From: Janthinobacterium sp051380735
GTDB taxonomy: Bacteria; Pseudomonadota; Gammaproteobacteria; Burkholderiales; Burkholderiaceae_D
DNA: 64,000 bases
Assembly: GCF_051380735.1 (NCBI RefSeq)
Contig: NZ_JBNYXQ010000001.1
Coordinates: 1,674,001-1,738,000 of the forward strand
Reading direction: 5' to 3'
The notes beneath the pieces are model-generated. The model was given only the letters and a program-made list of their open reading frames with translations. It was not told the origin of the DNA and searched no databases. The position numbers and the translations under genes are program-made. Positions 1 to 8,254 of this stretch are shown piece after piece; within the stretch, counting starts at the first letter, position 1; every line of letters starts with the position of its first letter.

Positions 1-633
1 GGCCGCCTGCAGCGAGCATATCTCGCCGGCACGCATTGCTGTCTCGATCGCGAACAGGAACGCCAAGGCGATCCGCTGCTGCTTCGTGGTGGGGGCTACG
101 CCGACGATGTCGTGCCGCCAGCTAAGGGCTACACAAATTGCCTCAATTTCTTTTTGCGAGATTAGCCGGTTACGCGCCGGCGGCGATTTCGGCCTGGCCA
201 CGTCGGTGGTGGGGCTCTCGGTAATCCACTTCCATTCCTTGCGCGCCACGGAGAACACGTGCGAGAGCAGGTTCATCTCACGCGTCACCGACCCTGGCGC
301 CACCTGGCGCAGGCGCTGATCTCGCCAAGCCGCAACGTGGGTGGTACTGACGTCGGCCATCTTCACCTTGCCGAGGTCGGTCTCGGCCATGGCGGCCAGG
401 CGCAGCGCTTCCCACCGGTACCCGCGCTTGGTCTTCGACACCTCCAGCTCGTACTTTTCAAACGCGTCGGCGCAGGTCTTGGTCAGGCCGGCCTTGCCCT
501 TAGGCGTGGTAACACGCTGCTCGGCTTCCCAGGCCAGCGCTGCCGCCTTGGTGTCGAACGTACCTGACACGCGCTTGCCGTCGACCTGAACCCGGTGAAT
601 CCACTTCGCGCCTAATTTTCTTGGTGCCGCCAT
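1..633 (-). CDS. Tyrosine recombinase (phage/island integrase), N-terminal part, cut by window edge
   Basis: This is the first 211 codons of a site-specific tyrosine recombinase, reading off the left edge. The start at 633 is fixed by in-frame stops just upstream. The layout matches phage integrases: an N-terminal arm-binding region beginning MAAPRKLGAKWIHRVQVDG, a SAM-like core-binding domain at about 60-155, and the start of the catalytic domain. That domain shows AIETAMRAGEICSL at about residues 195-208, where R201 fits the first catalytic arginine. The remaining catalytic residues (H-x-x-R and the tyrosine) lie outside the window. The gene points away from the 3' end of the adjacent tRNA-Thr, the usual arrangement for an element integrated into a tRNA. 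The element body therefore should lie to the left. Confidence 0.9.
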   Translation of the reverse strand, partial: MAAPRKLGAKWIHRVQVDGKRVSGTFDTKAAALAWEAEQRVTTPKGKAGLTKTCADAFEKYELEVSKTKRGYRWEALRLAAMAETDLGKVKMADVSTTHVAAWRDQRLRQVAPGSVTREMNLLSHVFSVARKEWKWITESPTTDVARPKSPPARNRLISQKEIEAICVALSWRHDIVGVAPTTKQQRIALAFLFAIETAMRAGEICSLQAA

Positions 634-717
634 TTATGCCATTTCCTATGCCATTTTCTGCCACATGGTAGCAGGATAATGCAGGAAAACGCCGGTGCTT
701 GCAAAATCGACAGACAT

Positions 718-762
718 AAAAAAACCGCCTTCCCTCTATGAAAACAGGGTAAGGCGGTTTTT
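718..762 (-). terminator. Rho-independent terminator after tRNA-Thr
   Basis: The arms CCGCCTT and AAGGCGG (with an extra CCCT/AGGG pairing inside) close a hairpin whose minus-strand form ends in a run of T. It lies just beyond the tRNA 3' end and before the integrase, so it most likely ends tRNA-Thr transcription. A run of A on the other side could make it bidirectional. Confidence 0.8.
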
Positions 763-786
763 GCCGGAACATGCCGGGATGTATCT

Positions 787-862
787 TGGTGCCGCTTGCC
801 GGAATCGAACTGGCGACCTTTTCATTACGAATGAACTGCTCTACCAACTGAGCTAAAGCGGC
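787..862 (-). tRNA. tRNA-Thr (anticodon CGT)
   Basis: The reverse strand folds as a 76-base tRNA with encoded CCA. The acceptor stem GCCGCTT pairs with AAGCGGC, the D-stem is GCTC/GAGC, and the anticodon loop TTCGTAA gives CGT, reading ACG (threonine). The T-arm loop is TTCGATT. The T-stem strands GCCAG and CCGGC contain one A-C mismatch (positions 52:62), and the anticodon stem has a G-A at its outer pair. The 3' end faces the integrase gene, so this tRNA is the probable attachment site of the element to the left. Confidence 0.93.
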
Positions 863-945
863 GAAGACCCACATTCTACAAACAATGCACAAAATTTGCT
901 AGTGTCAACACGAACTTTTTTGTGCAGTGTGGGGAAAGCGGCTGC

Positions 946-1947
946 TTACTCCTGGTGGTAGGCGGTCACGCGGGCGACTTCGTCTTTCGAGCCCAGGTAG
1001 ACCGGTACGCGCTGGTGCAGCTTGTGCGGGACGATGTCCATGATGCGCTGCTGGCCGTCGGTGGCGGCGCCGCCGGCCTGTTCGACGATAAAGGCCATCG
1101 GGTTCGCTTCGTACATCAGGCGCAGCTTGCCGGGCATGGAGGTGTCGCGCAGGTCGGCCGGGTACATGAAGATGCCGCCGCGGTTCAGGATACGGTGCAC
1201 GTCGGCGACCATCGAGGCGATCCAGCGCATATTGAAGTTGGTGCCGCGCGGGCCGGTGTCGCCGGCCAGCAGTTCGTTGACGTAGCGCTGCACCGGCGGA
1301 TGCCAGTGGCGGGCGTTCGACATATTGATGGCGAACTCCTTGGTGGTCGGCGGGATCTGGATATTGCTTTGCGTCAGTACCCACGACCCCATTTCGCGGT
1401 CCAGGGTGAAGCAGTTCACGCCATTGCCGAAAGTCAGCACCAGCATGGTTTGCGGGCCGTACACGGCGTAGCCGGCGGCGACCTGTTTGGTGCCGGCCTG
1501 CATGAAGTCCTGCTCGGTAGGCTGGCCCATGCCTTCCGGCGCTTTCAGCACCGAGAAAATGGTGCCGATCGAGACGTTGACGTCGATGTTCGACGAGCCG
1601 TCCAGCGGGTCGAACAGCAGCATGTATTCGCCCATCGGATAGCGGTTCGGGATCGGGTGGATCGATTCCATTTCTTCCGACGCCATCGCCGCCAGGTGGC
1701 CGCCCCATTCGTTCGCTTCGAGCAGGATCTCGTTGGAGATGATGTCGAGTTTTTTCTGTACTTCGCCCTGCACGTTTTCCGTGTCGGCCGTACCCAGCAC
1801 TTCGCCCAGCGCGCCCTTGCCGACGGCGTGGCTGATGGTCTTGCAGGCGCGCGCGACGACTTCGATCAACAGGCGCAGCTCGGCCGGGATGCTGTTGTTC
1901 GAGCGCTGTTCTTCAACCAGGTATTGCGTAAGACTGATGCGTTTCAT
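946..1947 (-). CDS. fbp: Fructose-1,6-bisphosphatase, class I
   Basis: A 333-residue class I fructose-1,6-bisphosphatase, which hydrolyses fructose 1,6-bisphosphate to fructose 6-phosphate in gluconeogenesis in the cytoplasm. The metal and phosphate-binding block FDPLDGSSNIDVNVSIGT sits near residue 115, with the family C-terminal region KLRLMYEANPMAFIVEQAGG. Length matches the family. I start at ATG 1947 (MKRISLTQYLVEEQ), preceded by GGGAAG; an upstream in-frame extension lacks family character. It stands alone between tRNA-Thr and pepN, and the 128-base gap upstream contains the repeat element at 2005-2072. Confidence 0.96.
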   Translation of the reverse strand: MKRISLTQYLVEEQRSNNSIPAELRLLIEVVARACKTISHAVGKGALGEVLGTADTENVQGEVQKKLDIISNEILLEANEWGGHLAAMASEEMESIHPIPNRYPMGEYMLLFDPLDGSSNIDVNVSIGTIFSVLKAPEGMGQPTEQDFMQAGTKQVAAGYAVYGPQTMLVLTFGNGVNCFTLDREMGSWVLTQSNIQIPPTTKEFAINMSNARHWHPPVQRYVNELLAGDTGPRGTNFNMRWIASMVADVHRILNRGGIFMYPADLRDTSMPGKLRLMYEANPMAFIVEQAGGAATDGQQRIMDIVPHKLHQRVPVYLGSKDEVARVTAYHQE

Positions 1948-2004
1948 AACTTCCCTTTTGTTTTGGTGTTTATTTTTTTCTGGCCCAACCCAACAGCAAA
2001 AAGC

Positions 2005-2072
2005 TGGGGTCAGTCGCTTCACGATCGTAATACGCCCCATTGGGACGTATTACCCCGGCGGGTCTGACCCCT
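2005..2072. repeat. Nested inverted-repeat intergenic element (GGGGTCAG family), copy 1
   Basis: Outer arms GGGGTCAG and CTGACCCC enclose a second inverted repeat, GTAATACG and CGTATTAC, around a central CCCCATTGGGA. It lies between the fbp start and the pepN end. A second element with the same ends but a different middle is at 8170-8233, so the ends look like a dispersed family signature (REP-like or a miniature mobile element). The second copy is the main support. Confidence 0.6.
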
Positions 2073-2075
2073 GAA

Positions 2076-4730
2076 TTAATTGGCCAATGCCTTGGAAACG
2101 ACTTCCATCACGTCGTTCGACAGGCTGGCCTGCCCTGCCACCTGCTCCAGCGCGGCGCGCATATGGGTTTGCAGCGCCGGCAGGTAGCGGCGCCAGCGGT
2201 CCATCGAACGGGCCAGGCGGGCCGCCACTTGCGGGTTCAGGGCGTCGAGCGCGATCACCTGCTCGGCCCAGTAGGCGTAGCCGCTGCCGTCGGGTGCGTG
2301 GAACTGCGACGGGTTGCCGTTGGTGAAATTGAAGATCAGGCTGCGCGCGCGGTTCGGGTTCTTCAGGTTGAAGGCCGGATGCATCATCAACTGGCGCACG
2401 GCCGCCAGGTCGGTAGTCGGTGCGGCGGCCTGCATGGCGAACCATTTGTCGACCACCAGCGCCTCGCCCTGGAAGTCGGTGTAGAAACTTGCCAGGGCCG
2501 CTTGCGATGCTTGCTGCGTGCCGGAATGGATCAGCGCACCGAGCGCGGCAGCGCGGTCGGTCATGTTGCCGGCGCGGTCGAACTGCTGTTGCGCCAGCGC
2601 CAGCTCGTCCGCCTCCGGTGCGATCAAGAGGTAGGCGAGCGCCAGGTTTTTCAGCGCGCGCTTGCCGGCAGACAAAGCGTCGGGGCTGTAGTCGCCCGGC
2701 GTCTGGTTCGCATGGTATTGCGCCAGAAGTTCGGGTTTCAGCGCAGCGGCAATCGTGCGGCGCATGAACTGGCGCGCCTTGTGGATCGCTTGCGGATCGA
2801 CCTGCACCATGCGCTCGGCGATAATGGTTTCCGATGGCAGGATCAGGGCCAGCTCGCGGAAGGCCGGGTCCAGCGTCTCGTCAGCCAGCAAGACGCGCTG
2901 CGCTTCGATAAAGGTGTCGTCCAGCGCCAGCTCTTCGCCAGCGGCCACCTGAGCAGTCAGTGTCAACAGGCGCGCCATGGCCAGGCGCTGGCCTGCTTCC
3001 CAGCGGTTGACAGGGTCGCTGTCGTGGCGGAACAGGTGCAGCAGTTCGGCGTCGGTGTAGGCGTATTCCAGCACCACCGGCGCGGAAAAGTCGCGCAGCA
3101 GCGAGGGCACGGGCAGCTCTTCCACATTGATGAAGCGGAAGGTCTGCCAGCCTTCGGTCAGTTCCAGCACGGCGCTGGTGCCGGTGATCACTTCACCGCC
3201 TTGCAGCTGCAAAGGCAGGTCGCGGCCATCGGCGCCCAACAGGCCCACAGTAACGGGAATATGGAACGGCAGTTTTTCGGCCTGGCCGGGCGTGGCCGGG
3301 CAGCTTTGGCGCAGGGTCAGCTCGAACGTTTTGCCGGCGGCGTCGTAGCGTGTTTCGGCATGCACGATGGGCGTGCCGGCCTGGCTGTACCAGCGCTCGA
3401 ACTGGGTAAAGTCGCGGCCATTGGCGTCGGCCATGGCGGCGCGGAAGTCGTCGCACTGCACCGCCTGGCCATCGTGGCGTTCGAAATACAGGTCCATGCC
3501 CTTGCGAAAGCCCTCGCGGCCCACCAGGGTCTGGTACATGCGCACCACTTCGGCGCCTTTTTCGTAGATAGTGACGGTGTAGAAGTTATTGATTTCCACA
3601 AAAGAGTCGGGACGCACCGGGTGCGCCATCGGGCCCGCGTCTTCGGGGAACTGTGCCTGGCGCAGCGTGCGCACCTGGTCGATGCGGGTGACGGCGCGGC
3701 CCGTATCGGTGCCGATCATGTCGGCCGAGAATTCCTGGTCGCGGAACACGGTCAGGCCTTCTTTCAGCGACAGCTGGAACCAGTCGCGGCACGTGACGCG
3801 GTTGCCGGTCCAGTTGTGGAAGTATTCGTGGCCTACCACCGCTTCGATGCCGGCGTAATCGACGTCGGTGGCGACGCGCGAGTTGGCCAGCACATACTTG
3901 GTGTTGAAAATGTTCAGGCCCTTGTTTTCCATCGCGCCCATATTGAAGTCGCCGACGGCGACGATCATGAAGCGGTCCAGGTCCAGTTCCAGGCCGAAGC
4001 GCTCTTCGTCCCAGCGTATCGAGTTTTTCAGCGACTGCATGGCGTAGTCGGTTTTATCGAGATTGCCATCTTCGACCCATACCTGCAGCAGCACTTCGCG
4101 ACCCGATTTGAGCGTGTAGCGCTCTTCCTGGCACACCAGGCGCGCGGCGACCAGTGCGAACAGGTAGGACGGCTTCTTGAACGGGTCTTCCCACTTGGCA
4201 TAATGGCGGCCGTCACCCAGGTCGCCCTCTTCGATCAGGTTGCCATTCGACAGCAGCACCGGATACTCTTCCTTGTCGGCGCGCAGCATGACGGTGTATT
4301 TCGCCATCACGTCCGGGCGGTCCGGAAAAAAGGTAATGCGGCGGAAACCCTCGGCCTCGCACTGGGTGAAGAAATTATGGTTCGACACATACAGGCCGGA
4401 CAGCGAGGTATTGTCCTGCGGCGCGAGGATGGTTTCGATATCGAGCTCGACCTCGTCGGGCGCCTTCGGTATCGTCAGCATGCCGGCCGTCAGCTGGTAT
4501 TGCGACGGCTTGAGCACCTTGCCATTCAGGCGCACTTGTACCAGCTTGATATGCTCGCCGTGCAGTTCAATGCTGCGGCTGCTGCTGTCGGGGTTATGGC
4601 GCATGCGGATCCGGCTCGCCACTACGGTGCGGGCGGGATCGAGATCGAAACCCAGTTCCACGGTGTCGACCAGATAGCTGGGCGGCGTGTAGTCCTGGCG
4701 GTAAATCGTCTGAGGGCTGTCTGTGCGCAT
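2076..4730 (-). CDS. pepN: Aminopeptidase N (M1 family zinc metallopeptidase)
   Basis: An 884-residue M1 aminopeptidase that removes N-terminal residues from peptides in the cytoplasm. The exopeptidase motif GAMEN is at 265-269, the zinc motif HEYFH at 301-305, and the third ligand E324 lies in LKEGLTVF; the spacing is canonical. The C-terminal helical region is that of the E. coli PepN type, and total length fits. I chose ATG 4730 (MRTDSPQTIYRQDY) because family similarity begins there; 52 upstream in-frame codons look non-coding. No strong ribosome site is visible, so a nearby start is possible. A 917-codon antisense frame covers it and is a GC shadow. Confidence 0.96.
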   Translation of the reverse strand: MRTDSPQTIYRQDYTPPSYLVDTVELGFDLDPARTVVASRIRMRHNPDSSSRSIELHGEHIKLVQVRLNGKVLKPSQYQLTAGMLTIPKAPDEVELDIETILAPQDNTSLSGLYVSNHNFFTQCEAEGFRRITFFPDRPDVMAKYTVMLRADKEEYPVLLSNGNLIEEGDLGDGRHYAKWEDPFKKPSYLFALVAARLVCQEERYTLKSGREVLLQVWVEDGNLDKTDYAMQSLKNSIRWDEERFGLELDLDRFMIVAVGDFNMGAMENKGLNIFNTKYVLANSRVATDVDYAGIEAVVGHEYFHNWTGNRVTCRDWFQLSLKEGLTVFRDQEFSADMIGTDTGRAVTRIDQVRTLRQAQFPEDAGPMAHPVRPDSFVEINNFYTVTIYEKGAEVVRMYQTLVGREGFRKGMDLYFERHDGQAVQCDDFRAAMADANGRDFTQFERWYSQAGTPIVHAETRYDAAGKTFELTLRQSCPATPGQAEKLPFHIPVTVGLLGADGRDLPLQLQGGEVITGTSAVLELTEGWQTFRFINVEELPVPSLLRDFSAPVVLEYAYTDAELLHLFRHDSDPVNRWEAGQRLAMARLLTLTAQVAAGEELALDDTFIEAQRVLLADETLDPAFRELALILPSETIIAERMVQVDPQAIHKARQFMRRTIAAALKPELLAQYHANQTPGDYSPDALSAGKRALKNLALAYLLIAPEADELALAQQQFDRAGNMTDRAAALGALIHSGTQQASQAALASFYTDFQGEALVVDKWFAMQAAAPTTDLAAVRQLMMHPAFNLKNPNRARSLIFNFTNGNPSQFHAPDGSGYAYWAEQVIALDALNPQVAARLARSMDRWRRYLPALQTHMRAALEQVAGQASLSNDVMEVVSKALAN

Positions 4731-4965
4731 AGGGATGGAGTGGGAGCGGAGGCAAAAACCTATTTTACCAATACCAGCCTGTGGCGTGCCTGATTTGGCC
4801 TTGATTTGCACCATTTGCGCAAATGAATATCGGCAACTGCGAGCCAGCGAACACACAGGGTAACAATCTGTAATAATAATCAGCACTGGAATAACGTAGT
4901 CTTACACTGGAAAGCGATGCATTACGTCCGCCAGCTGGCGGATTGCATATTGAGGAGATTCGGCA

Positions 4966-5592
4966 ATGAGATACCTGGCCATATTCATGACTGCGCTGAC
5001 GGTGCTGCTGACCGGCTGCGCCACCACCATCCGCAGCGATGTCACGGTTTTCCACGACTGGCCGGCCCAGCAGAACGACAAATCGTATGTTTTCGTGGCG
5101 CCGCCGGCCGAGGAAGATACGCTGGAATACCGCAGCTACCAGAACCTGGTGCGCGCAGAACTGGCCAAGCATGGCTTCGGCGAAGCTTCGGGCCCGGACA
5201 GCGCCAAGCTGCGCGTGTCGATGCGCTTTGGCACCATGGACGTGCCCGAGCGCGTGCTGCAGGCAACTGATCCGTTCTGGTACGGCCCCGGCTACTGGCC
5301 TGGCCGTTACGGCTACCGCTACGGCGCCTGGCCCGGTTATGGCCGCTTCGGCTACAGCCCGTTCTGGGGTGGCCCGATGGAAGTGGAAGAAACCGTACGC
5401 CATAAATTCGAACGCGAACTGCGCGTGACGATCAATGAAAAGACCGGCAAGAAACTGTACGACGTGAGCGTGCATTCGACCAGCGGCAAGCGCGCCACGC
5501 CGCAAGTGATGCCGGCCATGGTGGCCAGTGCCTTTGCCGATTTCCCGGGCCGCAGCGGCGTGCCGCGCAAGGTGGAAATCCAGGTTCAATAA
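4966..5592 (+). CDS. DUF4136 family outer-membrane lipoprotein
   Basis: A 208-residue predicted lipoprotein. The signal peptide MRYLAIFMTALTVLLTGC ends in the lipobox LTGC, with C18 as the lipidated residue. The remainder fits the DUF4136 domain: an N-terminal strand region DVTVFHDWPAQ, a central Tyr/Gly/Pro-rich stretch (about 103-128), and a C-terminal part with REDUCED charge typical of periplasmic beta proteins. GAGGAG-like sequence upstream gives a good ribosome site. It is a single gene divergent from pepN and followed by a strong terminator. The family has no assigned molecular function; an envelope structural or stress role is inference. Confidence 0.85.
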   Translation: MRYLAIFMTALTVLLTGCATTIRSDVTVFHDWPAQQNDKSYVFVAPPAEEDTLEYRSYQNLVRAELAKHGFGEASGPDSAKLRVSMRFGTMDVPERVLQATDPFWYGPGYWPGRYGYRYGAWPGYGRFGYSPFWGGPMEVEETVRHKFERELRVTINEKTGKKLYDVSVHSTSGKRATPQVMPAMVASAFADFPGRSGVPRKVEIQVQ

Positions 5593-5603
5593 GCTCATCG
5601 GGC

Positions 5604-5648
5604 AAAAAAAAACCGGCTGGTGCGCGCAAGCACCAAGCCGGTTTTTTT
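5604..5648. terminator. Bidirectional rho-independent terminator
   Basis: Arms ACCGGC-TGGTGC and GCACCA-GCCGGT form a long hairpin flanked by A and T runs on both sides. It separates the convergent lipoprotein gene (plus strand) and the minus-strand operon ending at 5660. Confidence 0.9.
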
Positions 5649-5659
5649 ACGTGCGCAGC

Positions 5660-5773
5660 TTACATGTAATACGCTTCAGTCGCAAACGTGATCGCCCCCA
5701 CCAGCGCCACGGCCAGCAGCAGCACGATCAGCAGGCGGCCGAATTTCGGGTTGCCATCGTCGCTGTCGCTCAT
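5660..5773 (-). CDS. Small single-pass membrane protein coupled to the quinone oxidoreductase
   Basis: A 37-residue open frame not covered by larger genes. It begins MSDSDDGNPKFGR, continues with a hydrophobic helix (LLIVLLLAVALVGAITFA, about residues 14-31) and ends ATEAYYM. Its ATG overlaps the TGA of the oxidoreductase gene in an ATGA arrangement, which suggests translational coupling, and a strong terminator follows at once. Charge distribution places the acidic N-terminus on one side of the inner membrane. I do not recognise the family. The coupling and coherent hydrophobic segment support a real gene, but conservation could not be checked. Confidence 0.6.
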   Translation of the reverse strand: MSDSDDGNPKFGRLLIVLLLAVALVGAITFATEAYYM

Positions 5774-6759
5774 GGCACGATGATGGTGGAACCGGAGGTC
5801 TTGCGCCCTTCCAGGTCTCGGTGGGCCTGGACGATATCGGCCAGCTTGTAACGCTGGCGCACTTCAACCTGCACCTCGCCGCTGCCGACCACGCCGAACA
5901 GCGAAGCGGCCATCTCTTCGAGCCTGGTGCGATCCGAAGCATAGCTGAACAGCGACGGGCGCGTAATGAACAGCGAGCCGCGCGAACCAAGTTCGGTCAG
6001 CGAAAACGGCGGCACCGGGCCCGAGGCATTGCCGAAACTGACCATCATGCCCAGCGGCGCCAGGCAGTCGAGCGAACCGGTAAAGGTATCCTTGCCGATC
6101 GAGTCGTACACCACCGAGACGCCCTTGCCGCCGGTGAGTTCGCGCACGCGTTCGACAAAATTTTCGGTGTTGTAGTTGATGACATGGGCTGCGCCGTTGG
6201 CCAGCGCCAGCTGCGCCTTTTCGTCCGAGCCTACCGTGCCGATCAGATTGACACCCATTACTTTCGCCCACTGGCAGGCGATCAGGCCGACGCCGCCAGC
6301 GGCTGCGTGGAACAGAATCGTGTCGCCCGCCTTCAGCGCCACCGTGCGGTGCAGCAGGTATTGCACCGTCAGGCCCTGCAGCATCATGGCGGCGGCCGTA
6401 TCGAAACCGATGCGCTCGGGCAGCGCCAGCAGCAGCGACGCAGGAATATTGCGCTGCTCGGCATAAGCGCCATTGATGCGCGCCGCATACGCGACACGGT
6501 CACCCACTTTGACATCGGTCACGCCCTCGCCCACCGCTTCGACCACGCCCGCGCCTTCCACGCCCAGGCCGGCCGGCAGCAGTTGCGGATACAGGCCGGT
6601 GCGGAAATACACGTCGATGAAATTGAGGCCGATCGCCTCGTGCCTGACGCGCGCTTCACCGGGGCCGGGCGGCGCCAGCTCCATGTCGACATACTCCATC
6701 ACTTCGGGGCCGCCCGTGCGCTGCATGCGGATAGCCTTGGTGCTTATCATTTCCGTCAT
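5770..6759 (-). CDS. NADPH:quinone oxidoreductase, zinc-independent MDR family
   Basis: A 329-residue medium-chain reductase of the quinone oxidoreductase (QOR, zeta-crystallin-like) branch, which reduces quinones with NADPH. The catalytic domain contains EAIGLNFIDVYFRTGLYP, and the Rossmann nucleotide site is HAAAGGVGLIACQWAK near 145-160. No structural-zinc cysteine cluster is visible. The start at 6759 (MTEMISTKAIRMQ) is chosen because AGGAG lies six bases upstream; the ATG at 6765 touches that AGGAG and would be badly spaced. It is followed with a four-base overlap by the small membrane gene and is preceded by mgsA 20 bases upstream, so an operon is likely. Confidence 0.9.
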   Translation of the reverse strand: MTEMISTKAIRMQRTGGPEVMEYVDMELAPPGPGEARVRHEAIGLNFIDVYFRTGLYPQLLPAGLGVEGAGVVEAVGEGVTDVKVGDRVAYAARINGAYAEQRNIPASLLLALPERIGFDTAAAMMLQGLTVQYLLHRTVALKAGDTILFHAAAGGVGLIACQWAKVMGVNLIGTVGSDEKAQLALANGAAHVINYNTENFVERVRELTGGKGVSVVYDSIGKDTFTGSLDCLAPLGMMVSFGNASGPVPPFSLTELGSRGSLFITRPSLFSYASDRTRLEEMAASLFGVVGSGEVQVEVRQRYKLADIVQAHRDLEGRKTSGSTIIVP

Positions 6760-6779
6760 CGTCATCTCCTGAGGGTGAT

Positions 6780-7175
6780 TCAGGCCGCAGCCGTGGCGTT
6801 GGCCTGGGTTTGCAGTCGCGACAGCACCAGATGGGCCGTCGACAGATTGGTGGCGCACGCTACATTGTGCACGTCGCAGGCGCGCACGAGGGCATTGATG
6901 TCCGGCTCGTGCGGCTGCGGCGTCATCGGGTCGCGCAGGAAGATCACGCAATCGATCAGGCCTTCGACCAGCAGCGCGCCGATCTGCAGGTCGCCGCCGA
7001 ACGGGCCAGAATGCTTGCGCTCGACCGCCAGGCCCAGCTCGTTGATCAATCGCCCGCCCGTGGTGCCGGTGGCCGTCAGCTCGCAGGTGGCAAGAAAGTC
7101 CCGGTATTCGCCTGCCAGGGTGATCATGTCATCTTTTTTCTTGTCGTGCGCAATCAGGGCGATGCGTGTTTTCAT
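6780..7175 (-). CDS. mgsA: Methylglyoxal synthase
   Basis: A 131-residue methylglyoxal synthase, converting dihydroxyacetone phosphate to methylglyoxal and phosphate, a bypass of lower glycolysis in phosphate stress. Family motifs are clear: IALIAHDKKKDDM at the N-terminus, the phosphate-binding GTTGGRL, SGPFGGDLQIG, and FLRDPMTPQPHEPDINAL with the catalytic aspartate region. Length is slightly short but normal for the family. It lies between the EamA transporter and the quinone oxidoreductase on the same strand, with short gaps. The pairing with an oxidoreductase may help clear reactive carbonyls, but that is inference. Confidence 0.95.
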   Translation of the reverse strand: MKTRIALIAHDKKKDDMITLAGEYRDFLATCELTATGTTGGRLINELGLAVERKHSGPFGGDLQIGALLVEGLIDCVIFLRDPMTPQPHEPDINALVRACDVHNVACATNLSTAHLVLSRLQTQANATAAA

Positions 7176-7203
7176 GATGGTGCCGTCTCTTTGGTTGGAA
7201 GGA

Positions 7204-8112
7204 TTATTTTTTCTTGGAAAGCAGGTAAATGCCGGTCAATACCAGGCCGGTGCCGGCCAGTTGCCAGCCCGTGATCGGCTCGCCCAGGATCATGGCGCCC
7301 AAAAACAGCGTCGAGACAGGGCCGATCATGCCGGCCTGCGAGGCGACCGGAGCGCCGATGCGCTCGACCGCAATCATGGTCATGAATACTGGCAGCACCG
7401 TGCAAAAAATGCCGTTGACGAGCGACCAGCCATACACAGGCGTGGGCTGTATCAGCATGCCGACCGGGCGCAGGATAAAGAACTGGGCGATGCAGGCAAA
7501 GCTAGCCACGCACATGGCATACGACACCAGCCGCATGGCGCCGATACGTTTCACCAGTTCGCCCGAACCCAGCAGATACACGGCATAGGAGCAGGCCGAG
7601 CCAAGCACCAGGGTCGAGCCCAGCACGATATTGCTGGCGCCCGATTGCAGGTCATGCACGAACACCAGCACGATGCCGCAGTAGGACGTCAACAACGCCA
7701 GCCACTGCAAACGGCTGATCGTGTGCTTGAGATAGACCGTGCTGATCAACAGCACAAAGGTGGGCGTGAGGAACAAAATCAGCCGTTCGAGGCCGACGGA
7801 AATATATTGCAGCCCCAGGAAATCGAAATAGCTGGACAAGTAATAGCCGACCAGGCCCAGGCCCACCAGTTGCCAGCGGTCGCGCCACGACAGCGGCGGC
7901 TCGGTGCGCATCTGCCAGCAGGCGATGATGGCAAACACGGGGAAGGAAAAGATCATGCGGAAAGCGATCACCGTGACCGCATCGACCGGGTATTGGTACA
8001 GCAGCTTGGCAACAATAGCCTTGGTGGAAAACAGCACCGCCCCGCCGACAGCGATGGCCAGGCCACCGAGGTAGGCGGAGCGCGGGAGGGGAGATGCGGG
8101 ACTGGTGCTCAT
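7204..8112 (-). CDS. EamA/DMT family transporter (drug/metabolite exporter type)
   Basis: A 302-residue inner-membrane protein with about ten hydrophobic helices arranged as two EamA repeats. The first begins LGGLAIAVGGAVLFSTKAIV and the second around YAVYLLGSGELVKRIGAM; the C-terminus is LVLTGIYLLSKKK. DMT proteins usually export amino acids or other small metabolites, but the substrate cannot be read from sequence. It starts the minus-strand run 8112-5660. The intergenic repeat element at 8170-8233 lies just upstream of the start, so it could affect the leader. Confidence 0.88.
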   Translation of the reverse strand: MSTSPASPLPRSAYLGGLAIAVGGAVLFSTKAIVAKLLYQYPVDAVTVIAFRMIFSFPVFAIIACWQMRTEPPLSWRDRWQLVGLGLVGYYLSSYFDFLGLQYISVGLERLILFLTPTFVLLISTVYLKHTISRLQWLALLTSYCGIVLVFVHDLQSGASNIVLGSTLVLGSACSYAVYLLGSGELVKRIGAMRLVSYAMCVASFACIAQFFILRPVGMLIQPTPVYGWSLVNGIFCTVLPVFMTMIAVERIGAPVASQAGMIGPVSTLFLGAMILGEPITGWQLAGTGLVLTGIYLLSKKK

Positions 8113-8169
8113 GACCAGATTGTAATGGCAAAAGCAGACGTTCGCTGCTTAAACCCAGGAGCAAATTCC

Positions 8170-8233
8170 GGGGTCAGACCCTCAAGGCCGCTAACTCAGA
8201 GGCTTGCGCTGTCGTCCGAGGGGGTCTGACCCC
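8170..8233. repeat. Inverted-repeat intergenic element (GGGGTCAG family), copy 2
   Basis: Arms GGGGTCAGACCC and GGGTCTGACCCC are 12-base inverted repeats around a 40-base core that differs from copy 1 at 2005-2072. It lies between the EamA transporter start and the end of the PhoD-like gene. Each arm is itself close to palindromic, as in REP-type elements. Confidence 0.65.
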
Positions 8234-8254
8234 AGCCTTCGCTGTTGGTTTGAA

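Noticed and set aside
2040..4793. 917-codon plus-strand open frame opposite pepN
   Set aside because: It is antisense to a clear M1 aminopeptidase and has a Gln/His/Arg-rich composition typical of antisense frames in GC-rich DNA.
5821..8229. 802-codon plus-strand frame across the oxidoreductase, mgsA and EamA genes
   Set aside because: It spans three well-supported minus-strand genes and their intergenic regions.
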